Positions 47,518-59,557 of a stretch of 64,000 nt of DNA are shown here, one piece after another (the first letter of the stretch is position 1; the number at the start of each line of letters is the position of its first letter). Below the pieces are notes generated by a model. The model did not search any database. It was not told the origin of the DNA and saw nothing but the letters and a program-made list of their open reading frames with translations. The stretch comes from Melampsora larici-populina 98AG31 (taxonomy: Eukaryota; Basidiomycota; Pucciniomycetes; Pucciniales; Melampsoraceae): NCBI RefSeq assembly GCF_000204055.1, contig NW_006768809.1, positions 650,613-714,612 of the forward strand. The letters are read 5' to 3'. Made by a program: the position numbers and the translations under genes.

Positions 47518-49242
47518 GTAAATTGGCTCATCGATGATATCCTATCAAGCAATACGGACAGAAAGAAGCTTTTCGTCAACAAAGATGTTATGCTGATCAT
47601 ATTATAAATTTCACTTTTTGCTTTTCCTCTGGCGTTTACATTAAACTTATTTTTTAGAGTTTTCCGAGTCTTACCATCAGGTTTTATTCTAAGCTTTTAT
47701 CCCTTAATTCGTGATGATTTGTAGATCAACTATTTTTTGTAACGATATACCCTATGAAGTCATGATTGTAGAAGACGAGTTTTCCTTGATATGATTCTAG
47801 TCTGCAGAGGAATTTGATAAGTGATTTTAGTACTTAAAAGCAACTAAATGTTCCAGGGGTGGCCCCCACTCTCAATGAGATCATGTTATCGCATAACCTC
47901 TGAAATCTGTTGAACACAATCTCATCAGAACCAATACCATACAAATCTTGTACTGAACCAAAGAAAATTCAACTGTTTGGTTAATTGATTGCACGATGCA
48001 CATACCTAAAGCTATCGCTGGGTAAACAGTGTTCCAAAGTTAAGTTTTTATTTTCTTTTATTTTGTAAAAATATCAGATTTTACTGTCCTCTGTCAAGGT
48101 GTTGGTAAGTGTTTTGATGCATATAAATCATCAACCTTCTTTTAAATGTCTGCAGTCTTCCGCTCCGTTTGTGTGTCACCAGTGGCCAAAAAATAAACAG
48201 ATGTAGAGATTTTTGAGCAAATACAGCTCACTTCTCACGCAAGGATTGCGTCTTAAGCGGTCGCACAGAGCCAGCGAGGGACTTGGTTAAAGTTTGATGT
48301 GTATGTATGGATTTCACAGTTGACAAAGTCCTTTGCTCCTGGTAAGGGAGGAGCAAGGGATTTGGTCAAGTTTTTATGAATGTGAAGTGTGGTGAAGTGT
48401 GTGTAGTGTTGGAAAATGTTTTACAGCATGGACCTCGATAAGAGCTCTCCGGGGTCCTAGCTACTTTACCTACTGTAATCTCATTGATACTTCCATCACC
48501 TCGAAAATTTTCAAATCATGCCTCGAACCTCTGAACGCGCACAAATCATACGATACCTAAGTACCCTTGCAGTAATCGCCAACGACGAAGCTACCGAAAA
48601 AAATACTGGTTCACACTACTGGCAAGAAACTGTTCCCAACAATGGGCGAACGAGTGAACCTATGTGAAAAAATTCATCATGGAGGTTTCACAGGTGCTCT
48701 CATGGTCTAGGGAGGCACACATCGTGTGGCCAATAAGGCCAATAGCAACGAGAACCATGTTAAGCACAAGTGAGCGATCGCAGCACGGGTACGTATTATT
48801 CGTACACTGATCGATCGAACTTTGAGGACCGCTATGCAAAATCTCGTTCGCTCGTTCTTGCGATTTGTTGGATGCAAGTCTCAATACTCAAGCCCACCTC
48901 AGATCACCTACATCCCAAAATGTTGAAGAGATGACGGCAATCAAGGAAAGCGATCAGTTTTATTTGACGTATTTATCACGTTATTTTTCGTGAATACTGA
49001 AACCGGGATCCGGCTGTTCAATTTCGAATCAGATTTCTCTACGCCTCGATGTTGATCCCTATCTACCAACGGAAAAATACAACCATTGAAGAAAATCAAA
49101 AAAATATTGCAAAAGTTACTAAGCTACCATGAGCATGAGATGCTCGGTCGTGAAGAACTCTTTAAACTTGTGGTTGAAGGGAAACCTTTGAAATGATAAA
49201 GCAATGCGGGATTAAGAAGATGATGATCCCATTCTTCTCGAG
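47518..49242. other. Intergenic, no gene recognised
   Basis: AT-rich with no supported coding region, MITE ends or tRNA. It contains the carboxypeptidase 3' flank and the aspartic protease promoter. Confidence 0.4.
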
Positions 49243-51066
49243 ATGAATCGATTTAAATTCTTTTTTCTTCAATTGTTGATCTTGATCCAATCGATTGATA
49301 CACATTGTGAACCTTTAACTTCAATCCCTATCATTCGAAGAAAGCCCACTTTTGAAAAAAGGGATGATTCAGATCAGGCGGTTAATCAAAGAGCAATTTG
49401 GCAGGCGGAGTTACTGCTTAACAAATATCGTCTTTCGAGAGGTCAACCAGGTTCACAAGATGATGATCCATCCCTTCAACGACGTGGATCAAGTATTCGT
49501 GGGTATTGTAACTTGATTCCTTCCATGAACCCCACAAAGAGACTTTCTGTTCATTGGAATTGAAATAAAAGAACATCATCGTATAGCTTATCAATCTCGA
49601 CTATCAAGATGTGATTGTCTCATATTTTACTAACCTCATTGTTTTTATCCTCTCCATTTGAATATTTGAATAGCCCTCACAAATGGTTGTGTAGATTCAG
49701 ATTACTACGGTGTAGTAGAAATAGGAAAACCACCACAAAGATTCAACGTAATCATCGATACAGGATCATCAGATTTCTGGGTAATAGGCAGTACCTTTCC
49801 ACGACCTAGAACCCCAACTACATCAGCCAATAACAAAGGAGTTTCAAGCAACTTTTTAAATCCAGAATTCGCATCTAATTCTATAACTGGTGCATCATAT
49901 TCACCAGAAAAATCTAAAACTTTTAAATCTACTCTAAATCAATTTCAAGTGACTTATGGGTCGGGAAAAGTGATTGGATCTATTGGAACTGAGATTATTA
50001 GTTTTGCTGGTTATACTGTTGCAGATAAACTTTTTGGTGTAGCTAATCAGGCTACTGGTGGACTTTTGTCGGGTGATGTATCAGGTGAACCTCTTTTCTA
50101 ATTATATTCATAAGGACTATATCTAGTTTTCTAATCATGCTTGATAATTGAATAGGTATCATGGGAATGGGATTCAAGTTACAAGCATCAACTGGTGTGA
50201 CACCTTTTTGGCAATCAGCCAAGATCTCAACTTTTGCATTGGGTATCACGAGATTTATTAATATCACAAGTAGTAAAGAATCAGAACCTGGTGGGATTTT
50301 AACTTTAGGTGGTGTAAATCAATCACTTTATACTGGAAAAATAAACTATATCCCATTAGAAAGTCAATCTTATTGGCAAATTGCAATGGATGAAGTCTCA
50401 ATTAATGGAGGAGTGATTCCAAATTTGGGTTCCAAATCGGTTGCAATCGATACTGGTACTTCTTTAATCGGTGCTCCTACTTCTGCTGTTGAGGCCATTT
50501 ATAGTCATATTCCTGGATCTCAACCTGCTAAGGGAATTTATCGTGGTAAGCTTATATATTCGTATGATCTCTTGTTCTTGAATTAAATCTGACCAATGAG
50601 AAATTTGCATTCAACTCAAACAGGTTACTATCAATTTCCATGTTCTTCTTTACCCACCTTAAGTTTAACCTTCGGTGGTATATCGTATTCAATCTCACCA
50701 GATGATTTTAATATAGGTAAAATAGATCAATCAGGTGAAAATTGTTTGGGAGCTATTTTTGCAGTAAATTCGCCTACAATTCAGTCCAATCTTATTGCTC
50801 CTTCTTGGATCATTGGTGATAGTTTTTTGAAAAACGTTTATTCAGTTTTTCAAATCGAACCTCTACCTGGTTTTATTGGTTTTGCTTTACCCGTGAATGA
50901 CTATCAAAACTTATTGAATAGTGTTGGAAAAGCTGTGGGTGCTAATCCTGGGATTAATGTAAACGGTAGAGCAAAATCAAATGGAAATCGGGTTAATGTT
51001 CAAGTTCTTGGTCTTCTTTTGATAACTTTTAGTAGCTTGTTTGGTTTCATTTTGATAGTGTGGTAG
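49243..51066 (+). CDS. Pepsin-like aspartic protease (family A1) with hydrophobic C-terminal anchor
   Basis: Secreted or surface-bound endopeptidase. Four exons, 49243-49498, 49674-50084, 50156-50545 and 50624-51066 (499 residues, phases exact). It has a signal peptide (FKFFFLQLLILIQSI), a propeptide with dibasic sites (RR, KR, QRR at residue about 80), and then PLTNGCVDSDYYGVVEIG. The catalytic aspartates are D114 in DTGSS and D321 in DTGTS. The flap region is FQVTYGSGKVIG, and WIIGDSFLKNVYSVFQ precedes the end. The C-terminus after about 455 is Asn/Gly-rich and ends in a strongly hydrophobic helix (VLGLLLITFSSLFGFILIVW), fitting a yapsin-like GPI or transmembrane anchor. Introns 2 and 3 split Gly codons. 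Confidence 0.93.
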
Positions 51067-53703
51067 ATTTGATGGGAAGATACTTAAAACGGACTTGGAA
51101 GAGATTTGTATCAATTCATAATCTTCGTTCTTTTCAAACATATTCTTCGTACCAGAAACCCAGATTTCTTTCAAATAGATAAATTCGATTTTTTTTTCAG
51201 TCTTTCTCATCTAATAATCTTTTTTATCTCGTGTGAGGTTGTACACTAATAATTTTAACAAATGCTTTTTATATCTAATAATTTCTGTCTTGACAATTCT
51301 TCACATAAACTCAATAATTATTGCATTTGAATATCATCAATAACACTGGGTCTTGTTTTCCAAATATTTCATATCCAAAATTGATACTCAATCAAGATGC
51401 GAAAGAGAGTCAAAGTGTGTTGAAGGTAACTTTCCTAAAGGCAAAATGAGCTGCTTGAGGAAGTGAGGGCAGTGTAAGCCATTTGGTCCAGAAAGTATGT
51501 ATATAGGTGCATGTGTCGGTGTTGCCCAAAAAAAGTGCCTTCTGGTATTGCTTGTGAAAATATTGGTAACTAGCCTGGCCATCATCACTCTCACCCCTAC
51601 TGCCACTAGTGAATGAGGTTTTGACTAGCTGTGGAAGGAAGCCTTAAAGATGATCTATAAAGGCTTACTTTCAAATAAGAGATTGATTGATTTCAATATA
51701 TGCTACAAGAAATCACAACACTTGAACAGAAAGAATAACCTCAGTAGTCTTTGTCCACCATTTGTACTTTCTGTGAAACATAGTCAGACCTTTTTGAACT
51801 GGATTAGAACTCTTTTTAAGGAATCTAATTTCATAAATCAAGCTGTGTAGAACAGTAACCTCTCAATATATCGGTGATATTCATGTGATATCCAAATCAA
51901 ATCATATTCAGAACATTCTCATGTTGACAGGGCACACTGGCCTGCCAGTGACTTGTGATTGGTGGCTGTGCATGGTCATGTCCAATTTTGACACCACCAT
52001 TGTGAGTTGTACAACTTTGGGTTTGGTGTGTTTGCAGGAATGGTAACACACAATTAACTGTGCTATGCAATGTCATCTGACCAATTTCCATGATGTATTG
52101 GAGCCTGCGTTATGAGCTGGAGCGCTTTGGGTGCGCTATTTCTCAAAAAAAACTCACTAGATATTTCAGTGGTTTTTTGGCTGCAATATTGCTAGGATAG
52201 TGCGCTAAACTAGACACAAAAAAGATGTTATAATTTATGTAATGAATATTTCTTGTGAAGAACCTTTTGGCTTTGATTTTGAAGGACTGACATACTTGTG
52301 ACCACTGCCTTCAGATCTGTCTATTCATAATTCTTGTATCTCACTCTGAGCTCTCTCAAGAAAGAAAGAAAAAAATTGGAATTTGAAATTTGGTGACTGT
52401 ATCTTTGAAACAAAATTTACAAAGGATCTGAGTAATGCATTCTTTCTCTTCCAGGAGGATCAATAGTTAATTGGTGAACTTTGTTCAAAAACCAAAGTTG
52501 TTCATCTTGATGACCTGTAGGCTTTGTTCTCCTCAGAAATTGTGTATTGCACCAGCTACAAAAGATGCAAGACTGTAGAAGAGCAGAGCATTTTGGATCC
52601 TTGTAGACACACCAAAAACAGTGGATAATTTGCAAGTCCCTCTCCAGGGCACCAAGCTCAAAAAGGTAAAAAAGCCCCTGAAAGGTACTTGTGTTAAGTC
52701 AGGTCAAACTTTGTACTCCACAGGTACCTCTATCAGTGGGACCAATGGGGGCCAGTTAATTAAGAGCTTTGTCAACAACCACTGGAGTAATACCCCTACT
52801 TATCACCCTCATCAAATTCCTCTAGAATCTAGATGGTGTCAAAGTAGAACACATGTGGAGTCAGAGAAAGTTTATTTTACATGCCAACTCACAGGTCTTC
52901 CTAAGGCCTTGAAGCACACCACATCTCTTATTATTACAGTGTACATACACCAAAAATTACTCATGGATTTGTACATACTTGCCTGTCTTTATCTCATTGC
53001 CTAGTAATGTACAGTCCCCTCCAAGTGGTTTATGTAATCAAAAGATTGCTTGAGTGGTACCAAGACAAAACTGCTTTTGCCTTTGATTGACCATTTTGAA
53101 TCTTTAGGATGAATCAATTCATATCTTTCAGTAAATCAAAACACTTCATGCAGATATTCCTGATTATTTTCTGATTGGACAAATTGGAACTAAGAGGAAA
53201 GCAGTTGAAGTGATTTATCTATAGTTGAAAATGAACATGGAAAGCAATGTGGTAGAATGTTTTGGTACTGGTCAACCCCAATGGTTGCAAATCTGATGTG
53301 TGGTGAATTGTTCACACATTTGAATGAAGTTCAGCAAAGCTTCTTTCTGTTAACATGATCATGTTCTGATGCTCCCTACCTAAGGCTATATCATCACTGT
53401 AGATAATCTCCATTGGTAGTTACTGGGAGCTATGTATGACCCTTAGATCAGCAGCAAGATAATCAGAACCAGAAAAACCCGTTATGGTAAAAAGGTATTG
53501 ATTCTCAATTCCACCACAAATTCATGTTGTCATACCTCAGTCTCAAGTTTTGCAATGGAAGGTAACAGTTTCAATTAGGTGTTGGAGAAATTTATTTAGT
53601 TTTATTTTGATTGGTATAATAGTTGTTCTGTATCCAGGACCAGACAGTGTAGGGAACAGGTAGGACCTCTCTTTATTTTGAACAAATTTATATTTTTGAT
53701 TTC
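51067..53703. other. Repeat-like intergenic region, no gene
   Basis: No supported coding frame. The sequence is poor in CG and rich in TG/CA, as in old methylated repeats. Open frames at 51650-51850 and 52621-53004 show no recognised motif. Borders of any element were not found. Confidence 0.35.
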
Positions 53704-53706
53704 TTA

Positions 53707-54654
53707 GGCCCCGTTTGGGAGCAGTGACAAAGTGTACTGCATTTTTGGCCCAAATGATGCAGTAGAGATGGAAAACTGGCACTTGATGTGCAATACAGTT
53801 ATAATCTCTGTTTTTGATCATAATCATTTGGCATTTCAACACCAAAAAAAAACCACTTGCCCTGACTTCCTCCAGACTGTGGTATATGCTCACAAAACCT
53901 CACCATCATTTGTCCTTGATCCATGCTCAAGCAAACTTACCAATATTGCTCAGTTCTTGTAACTCATCATAATTTGTGATTCTCATTAACAATCAAGTTG
54001 AACTTTTCTCTCTCCAAGGAATCGTCTTATTCATCCTTTTCATATTGTTGGCGAGTTTAAAAAAATCCAAAACCCTTGATATCCATGAGATTGCTTGAAG
54101 GAGAAACAAGGTTATCAAAGCAAGTGACAAAATTTGAGAAGCAACAAGGTTGAGTGAGGAACCAGTTGATTGGAGGAAATAACAATGAAGCTTATCCATG
54201 AGATTGATTGAAGGAGAAACAAGGTTATCAAAGCGAGTGACAAAATTTGAGAACCAACAAGGTTGAGTGAGGAACCAGTTGATTGGAGCAAATAACAATG
54301 AAGCTGCAGTGTGGTGAGGTCAATCAACGAACTAATAAATCTGTGGTTGTTGTCAATTTGAGATGTGAATGTGTTGAAGATGGGTTGATCAAAATGGCAG
54401 GTGAGTTTTGAAATTGATCGGATGGAAAAAGCAGGTGAAAATTTGACGAAGTCCCCTTTCACTGTGCGGATTTATTTTGAATAAACAGCTTTTTGTCGAT
54501 TATTGCAATACCACAGTATTGAGAGATTATTGTCTAAATACTGTGGTACAATACTGCAGCAAAATAAGGTACCAAACGTGGTAAAATGATACCACTGTGG
54601 TATTGATGTGATTACAAAAATACCACGGTAAAATAACCACTCCCAAACGGGGCC
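53707..54654. mobile_element. 948-bp PIF/Harbinger-type non-autonomous element
   Basis: Starts GGCCCCGTTTGGGAG and ends with its exact inverse (CTCCCAAACGGGGCC). TTA flanks both sides (53704-53706 and 54655-54657). A second inverted stretch around ATACCACAGTAT lies near the right end. There is no transposase. It contains a 113-bp tandem duplication at 54081-54306. The ends differ from the GAGCATCTCC family at 32143, so it belongs to another Harbinger lineage. Confidence 0.88.
54081..54306. repeat. 113-bp tandem repeat, two copies
   Basis: Units 54081-54193 and 54194-54306 begin ATCCATGAGATTG and differ at a handful of positions (GCTTG/GATTG, AGCAAG/AGCGAG, GAAGC/GAACC, GGAGG/GGAGC). They lie inside the Harbinger-type element and look like a recent internal duplication. 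Confidence 0.85.
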
Positions 54655-54657
54655 TTA

Positions 54658-55974
54658 ACAATAACAACATTCTAATGTAAGTCATCACTTAACAAAGAGA
54701 TTGAGAAATAATAAAGAGAAAAAGTAATACCTTAACAACAACTACACTAATAGGATTCAACTTTGTATCACAAATTTTAAATCAAACAATGCAATCAAAA
54801 AGGAGTCTACATTGAAATAAATGATTTAGAATTAGATAGGAATCCCAAGTGATAACAATTTATAACAGAAGGATCAAAGTTAGAAATTGCCTTTTTTCCC
54901 TCCTTCCTTTTAGATAAAGACTTGAGTTTGATTGAGATTCAGCTTTATAGTTGAAGAAGGTTGTCGTGTAGTATTGAGCTTTATGTAGACCAAATCAATA
55001 AGTTATCACAGAAAACTTGAACGAGTTAGAAAAAGAGAACAATAAGTGAACACAATAAAAAGATTGTAAGATGATTTATTATATTTTTGTTCAGTTGACT
55101 ATAAAATTGAAACTTATCTATGACATCATAACGTAACATGGTCAGCATCACACAAATTCAGGATAGCACAGCATCAAGTAACACATAACAACGCAGGAAC
55201 AATTAAACCATAGTTTGCTGATTTCTGTGAATCATGACAGACAGAAGGAATGGAATCAAGACTGATAAGGGAAAGGCTTATGTTCATAAATTTCTCTGTT
55301 GGGATTGATTGAAGTTCTGTTTCCTGTTACCTGTTCACTTGTCTATTTTGTCTAGTTAGAATTGCTGTCAGAATTTTTCACTGTTTTATCTTTTCAGTGT
55401 TTTTTCTTATATAATTGTCCCCTCTCAAGCTCTGGGTTTTTTCCCAACCATTGGGAATGTGAAAGCTCAGAGTATATCTCATTCATCCTCATCTCCTTTG
55501 TGATCCTGGACCTAGCTCACTCATACATGTAGTACACTTCTTTTCTGAGGGTTGGGTACTTGAAGGAGTACTCAATGCTCACTAACAATGGCTAGTTGAG
55601 TTTTATAATTTTAAATATATATATATGATTGCTATGAAAGTGTGTGTGGGAGGTTGAGGAAAGGTGGAGATAAGGAGAAATGTATAAGGGTGGAAAAAAG
55701 TGGATGTGTGTAGGGTTATGGGTTGTAGAAGTTGATGTGGAACTTGAATTTGGAAAACAAATAATGGGTTAGGGATGTAAATTGAGATGTGAGGGGCAGT
55801 TAGGATTGGGTAAAGGGGGGATAGAAAATGAAAATGATGTGAGTAAGAATGATGTGAGAGGAAGTGAGGGTAGGAAGTGAGGTTATATAGGTAAGTTAGG
55901 GTTAGGAAAGTTGGGGTTAGAAAAGTTAGGGTAGATATACTGGGATCCTATATATATATTTCAAATATAATGTA
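54658..55974. other. AT-rich spacer with a G-rich, telomere-like stretch
   Basis: 54660-55600 is AT-rich with no gene. From about 55640 to 55940 the + strand is strongly G/A-rich with degenerate TTAGGG-like units (AGTTAGGGTTAGG and AAAGTTAGGGT at about 55895-55935). It sits between two TATATATA blocks (about 55612-55626 and 55949-55961). Confidence 0.5.
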
Positions 55975-56561
55975 CAGTCAATTTCATAAAGGTTGAAATC
56001 AAGGTGTTGTAAAAATCAAGAGGTGGACCGTGCGCCACCTGTGACAGCTGTCAAAATTACCTGCCAGATTGAACAACATACAGTATCAAAGCCTTCAACA
56101 ACCCCAGGCTTTTCATTCTCTGGTGGTGCATGGCGGTCAGAAGCCGTGATTGGTTGTTGTTGTTGATTATTGTGTTTGACTCGCAGTTGCGCTTTTTTTC
56201 CCATTGTTTTTGTCTAGAATCAACAATGGAAGTAAATGCAAGCAAACAAAAACAGTGTGGTTTCTCCCTGCATTTAGATTATGACAACGAGCAAATCAAA
56301 AAGGAAAAATTTGTCACAAAGTGTGATGATTTGAAAGAAAGCCACTGAGGCTTGAACCCAAAAATGTACACCTTTTGCAGCATGTTTGCACCCATATAGA
56401 GGGTGTTCATCCAACTGCTCCAGAAGTCTTTTTGAGTCCTTTGTGACTGTGCTGTTGATATTATCATTTCTATATGCATGTTTGATAACTGTCACAGGTG
56501 GCGCACAGTCCACCTCTTGATTTTCAAAACGGTGCAATTTTGACCTTTAGGAAATTGACTG
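55975..56561. mobile_element. 587-bp Tc1/mariner-type element with about 80-bp inverted repeats
   Basis: The left end, CAGTCAATTTC then AAAGGT, and its inner block (CAAGAGGTGGAC, GTGCGCCACCTGTGACAG) are mirrored at the right end (56480-56561). TA flanks both sides (55973-55974 and 56562-56563). Minus-strand frames inside (56016-56204, 56274-56537) do not show a DDE/D transposase, so it is non-autonomous. It shares the CAGTCA terminus with 34802 and 37135. Confidence 0.88.
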
Positions 56562-56563
56562 TA

Positions 56564-57300
56564 ATCACAAATAAAATTATAAAGAAGAAAAGACAGAGGA
56601 AGGAACTGGTCTGTTTGGACAAATTCAGACAGGCTACAGTTAAATGACTCCTGAAGAGGAGGTTTGAGTTATATAATTATGAAAGATTACAATTATTGAA
56701 AGCTGGATCCAAGGCTTTCCTTCAATCTTCAAGTTGACTGATTGAAGAGTGATTTGAATTTCACCAATCTAGTTGGCATGAATTCACCAACTTGCACTTG
56801 TTCAAGAGTTCACTCACCTGGAGTTGATATAGGTTACTAATATGTAGTTGTTCTGAAGGTTACTCACCTGAAGTTGATATAGGTCACCAAGCCGTAGTTG
56901 TTCTGAAGGTGACTAATCTGAAAAGAATTACACTTAGGGAAAGTAGAGGATCCAAAGGATGAAGAATAAGATTACTTTCTCTTTCAGTCAGGAAGCTACT
57001 TTAAAGATATGAAGTGAATCACTGGTCTTATAATTATAAGAAATTTTTATTATATACTTCAATAGAACTTTAAAGGGTTCTTTAAAAGGGGTGTGTAATA
57101 AAATGCTTGGGGGGGAATCTCTGAAGGCTGAGAGAAAAGGAGTTTATGTAATCTTCTCTTTAAACCTAACTGTAGTGATATGTGTTTGTATCACTACTTT
57201 GGTTCAGGATTTAATATTAATGATTGTTATGAATATCACTAACATTTTATGTAATGTAGTATGAGCATCTTAAATCTTGACACTAAGTTATGAGGTGTAA
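56564..57300. other. Spacer with a short 50-bp direct repeat
   Basis: Two copies of a unit containing GTTGATATAGGT and GTAGTTGTTCTGAAGGT occur at about 56823-56872 and 56873-56922. No gene is supported. Confidence 0.4.
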
Positions 57301-58185
57301 TTGATGTTTTATTACATATTACATGTGGTTTTGAGTTGGACAGTGGAGAATGTAGGAATCAGATGCAAACAAGACAAAGTTGAAGAGCATGTCCCAACAC
57401 AAATCAAGGAAGAAAAAGATCAATGTGCTTGTGTGATGTTCAAAGATGGTTCATTCATACCAGATGTAGGAGGCGGATCAGCAATTGAAACAGAAGGGAG
57501 GACAGCCAGTCATGCGTATGGACCGTTTGAGGGGATCTTCAAATGCAAAATGAAGACTATGGCATTAACAATAGCATTGGTCCAATTCAAACAGATAACT
57601 GATACAACACCAAATAATTTTCTGTCCTTAGTGTGATAGTCAGGCAGCACTTGAATTATTTGCAAAACCACTACAACCCAAGTCACTGCAATACCTAACA
57701 CAATTTTTACTCAGGTCCTACAAGGCCATACCACCAAATACCCCAATTCAAAGCTATTAGAAGCCTGGCCACAAAGGCATTGAATTGAATGAGCAAGCAG
57801 ATCAGGCAGCAAAACCAGCGGCAGAAGGAGAGTCTGCACCCATGCTTCTTCCCATGAGCCTAGGGGGACTTCTACGGCATACAAGAAAATTATTTCACCA
57901 GAGGGGAGCTGTTCCTGAGTCCTATTAAACTGTAAAAAACAAAAGGAAGATGGGTAGCTGATGCACTGGACTTATTGTAAAAAGGCAAAGCAGCAGCAAT
58001 ATTTTAACTCTGATGCAGCCATTTCCCACTGAAAAAAGTCCTATATTGGATGGGTGCCAAAGGGGACAACAAATGTGATGGATGTTCTGCAACGGAGACA
58101 CCAGCTCATTTTCTGATATATTGCAAGAAATACACCAAAAAAAAGCTTTCAGAAAAAAATTGAACACAGAGAAAATAAAAATCAA
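57301..58185 (+). pseudogene. LINE (I/Tad1-type) RNase H and C-terminal relic
   Basis: A broken reading frame gives, in order: MFKDGSFIPDVGGGSAI (start of RNase H, with its first Asp), HAYGPFEGIFKCKMKTMAL (with its Glu position shifted to Lys), DSQAALELFAKPLQ in the next piece, PGHKGIELNEQADQAAK (H and D positions), and then CDGCSATETPAHFLIYCKKY, a Cys/His cluster like that at the end of many LINE polymerases. Stops and frameshifts separate the pieces. The reverse-transcriptase part should lie upstream but is not seen, consistent with 5' truncation or decay. Confidence 0.65.
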
Positions 58186-59557
58186 CATCAACTCAGCCGC
58201 CACAATACTAGATACGCCTAAGGCTTATCCATACATAGCGCAATAAATCCAGTCAACAGGCAGGTTTTTACATTTGAAATCATACTTGGACGTCTAGACA
58301 ACCAAGATCAATTTATTATTCCTCTTTTCCTCTTCTCTTGTTTTCTACTTCTATGCTATTAAATTTATATGTGTTTTTTTGAGAGTGTTTTTGGCCTGCT
58401 AGTCACATTGTTCTATTGTAGAGGCTTAGTAGTCCAATATAGTAGTAGACCCAGAAATAGTTGTAATATTTTCATTTTTATAGTACACATACATAGTTAG
58501 TTGGTGAAATATGTGAAATCAAAAGCACTCAAAATAAAATAATAAAATAATAAAAAATGTTGTATTGAGTGCATGTGTATATGTAATTAGGTGTTTTATA
58601 TGTTTTATGACATGTTACATATGTTTTTCAAGCTGTATGTACATGTAATTAGGTTTTGTAAGTGCTGGTTATATATTACAAGTCAGTCTTTGGGTACATA
58701 CATATGTACTCAGGGCTGACATCTTTTTCCTCCTGCACTTCTTCAGGTAAGTCATCTCTGCCGGCCTTGTACTGTGAAATTCCATTAGAGCTCACATATT
58801 CACCTGTCTGTCCAGGTACTTACCTTTACTCTGATTTGTGTTGATACTTGATCCACATCAAACTTTTTCAAACCCGGAAATGCTCTTGACCTACCAACAG
58901 GCGTCATGATCCAGTAAGACATGGTATGCAGCCAGTTTCACTCACAGGCCAATGGAAGACAGGTAGTCCACACACAAAAGCATGCCCTGTCTGTGGGCTC
59001 AAATAAGACAAATCAACTCTCCCTGTGGTGTGTTTTTGATATAGTGTGATACATACTGATGAATATCATTGCTGGAGTTTTCTTTCATGAGAAAAAAGTA
59101 GGTATTTCACTGTACAAGAAAATGAGAGGGGCCCAGACATGATGAACAACAGTGGAACATACAGATCAAACCAATCAACCCATAGTTGATGGAAGGACTG
59201 GGTTCATTTAAACTTCATTGACACACCCAGGTCCAGACATGGATTGGTATAGAACTCAGAAAACATTGGTATTGACGATGCTGCTCAGTAAAACAAGATG
59301 GACAGGTGTTTGGATGGTATCATTTGTTTATATTTATTTTAGAATTACAGAGTAAGAGGGGAATTTGGGAATGTTTTGATTTGTTTTGATTTGAAAGAAG
59401 ACCATGTAAAATACAAAATATGGCACTTTGGTCATAGTTCTGATCAGCCTTCTATCTGATATGAATGAAGCAGAATGAAGAATCTACGCACAGGTTTCCC
59501 AAAATTGCAAGTACACTATTCAAACCCTATTATTTTACAAGAATTGATAAATGAGAA
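58186..59557. other. AT-rich intergenic region, no gene
   Basis: Contains A-runs and ATAAAATAATAAAATAAT near 58535, possibly the LINE tail. Nothing coding is supported until the stop codon of the minus-strand membrane gene at 59558. Confidence 0.4.

Noticed and set aside
52998..53030. Isolated TACAGTCCCCTCC resembling a MITE end
   Set aside because: No inverted partner was found within a plausible distance.
53543..54462. Minus-strand open frames inside the 53707 element
   Set aside because: They translate the tandem repeat in different registers and have no transposase residues.
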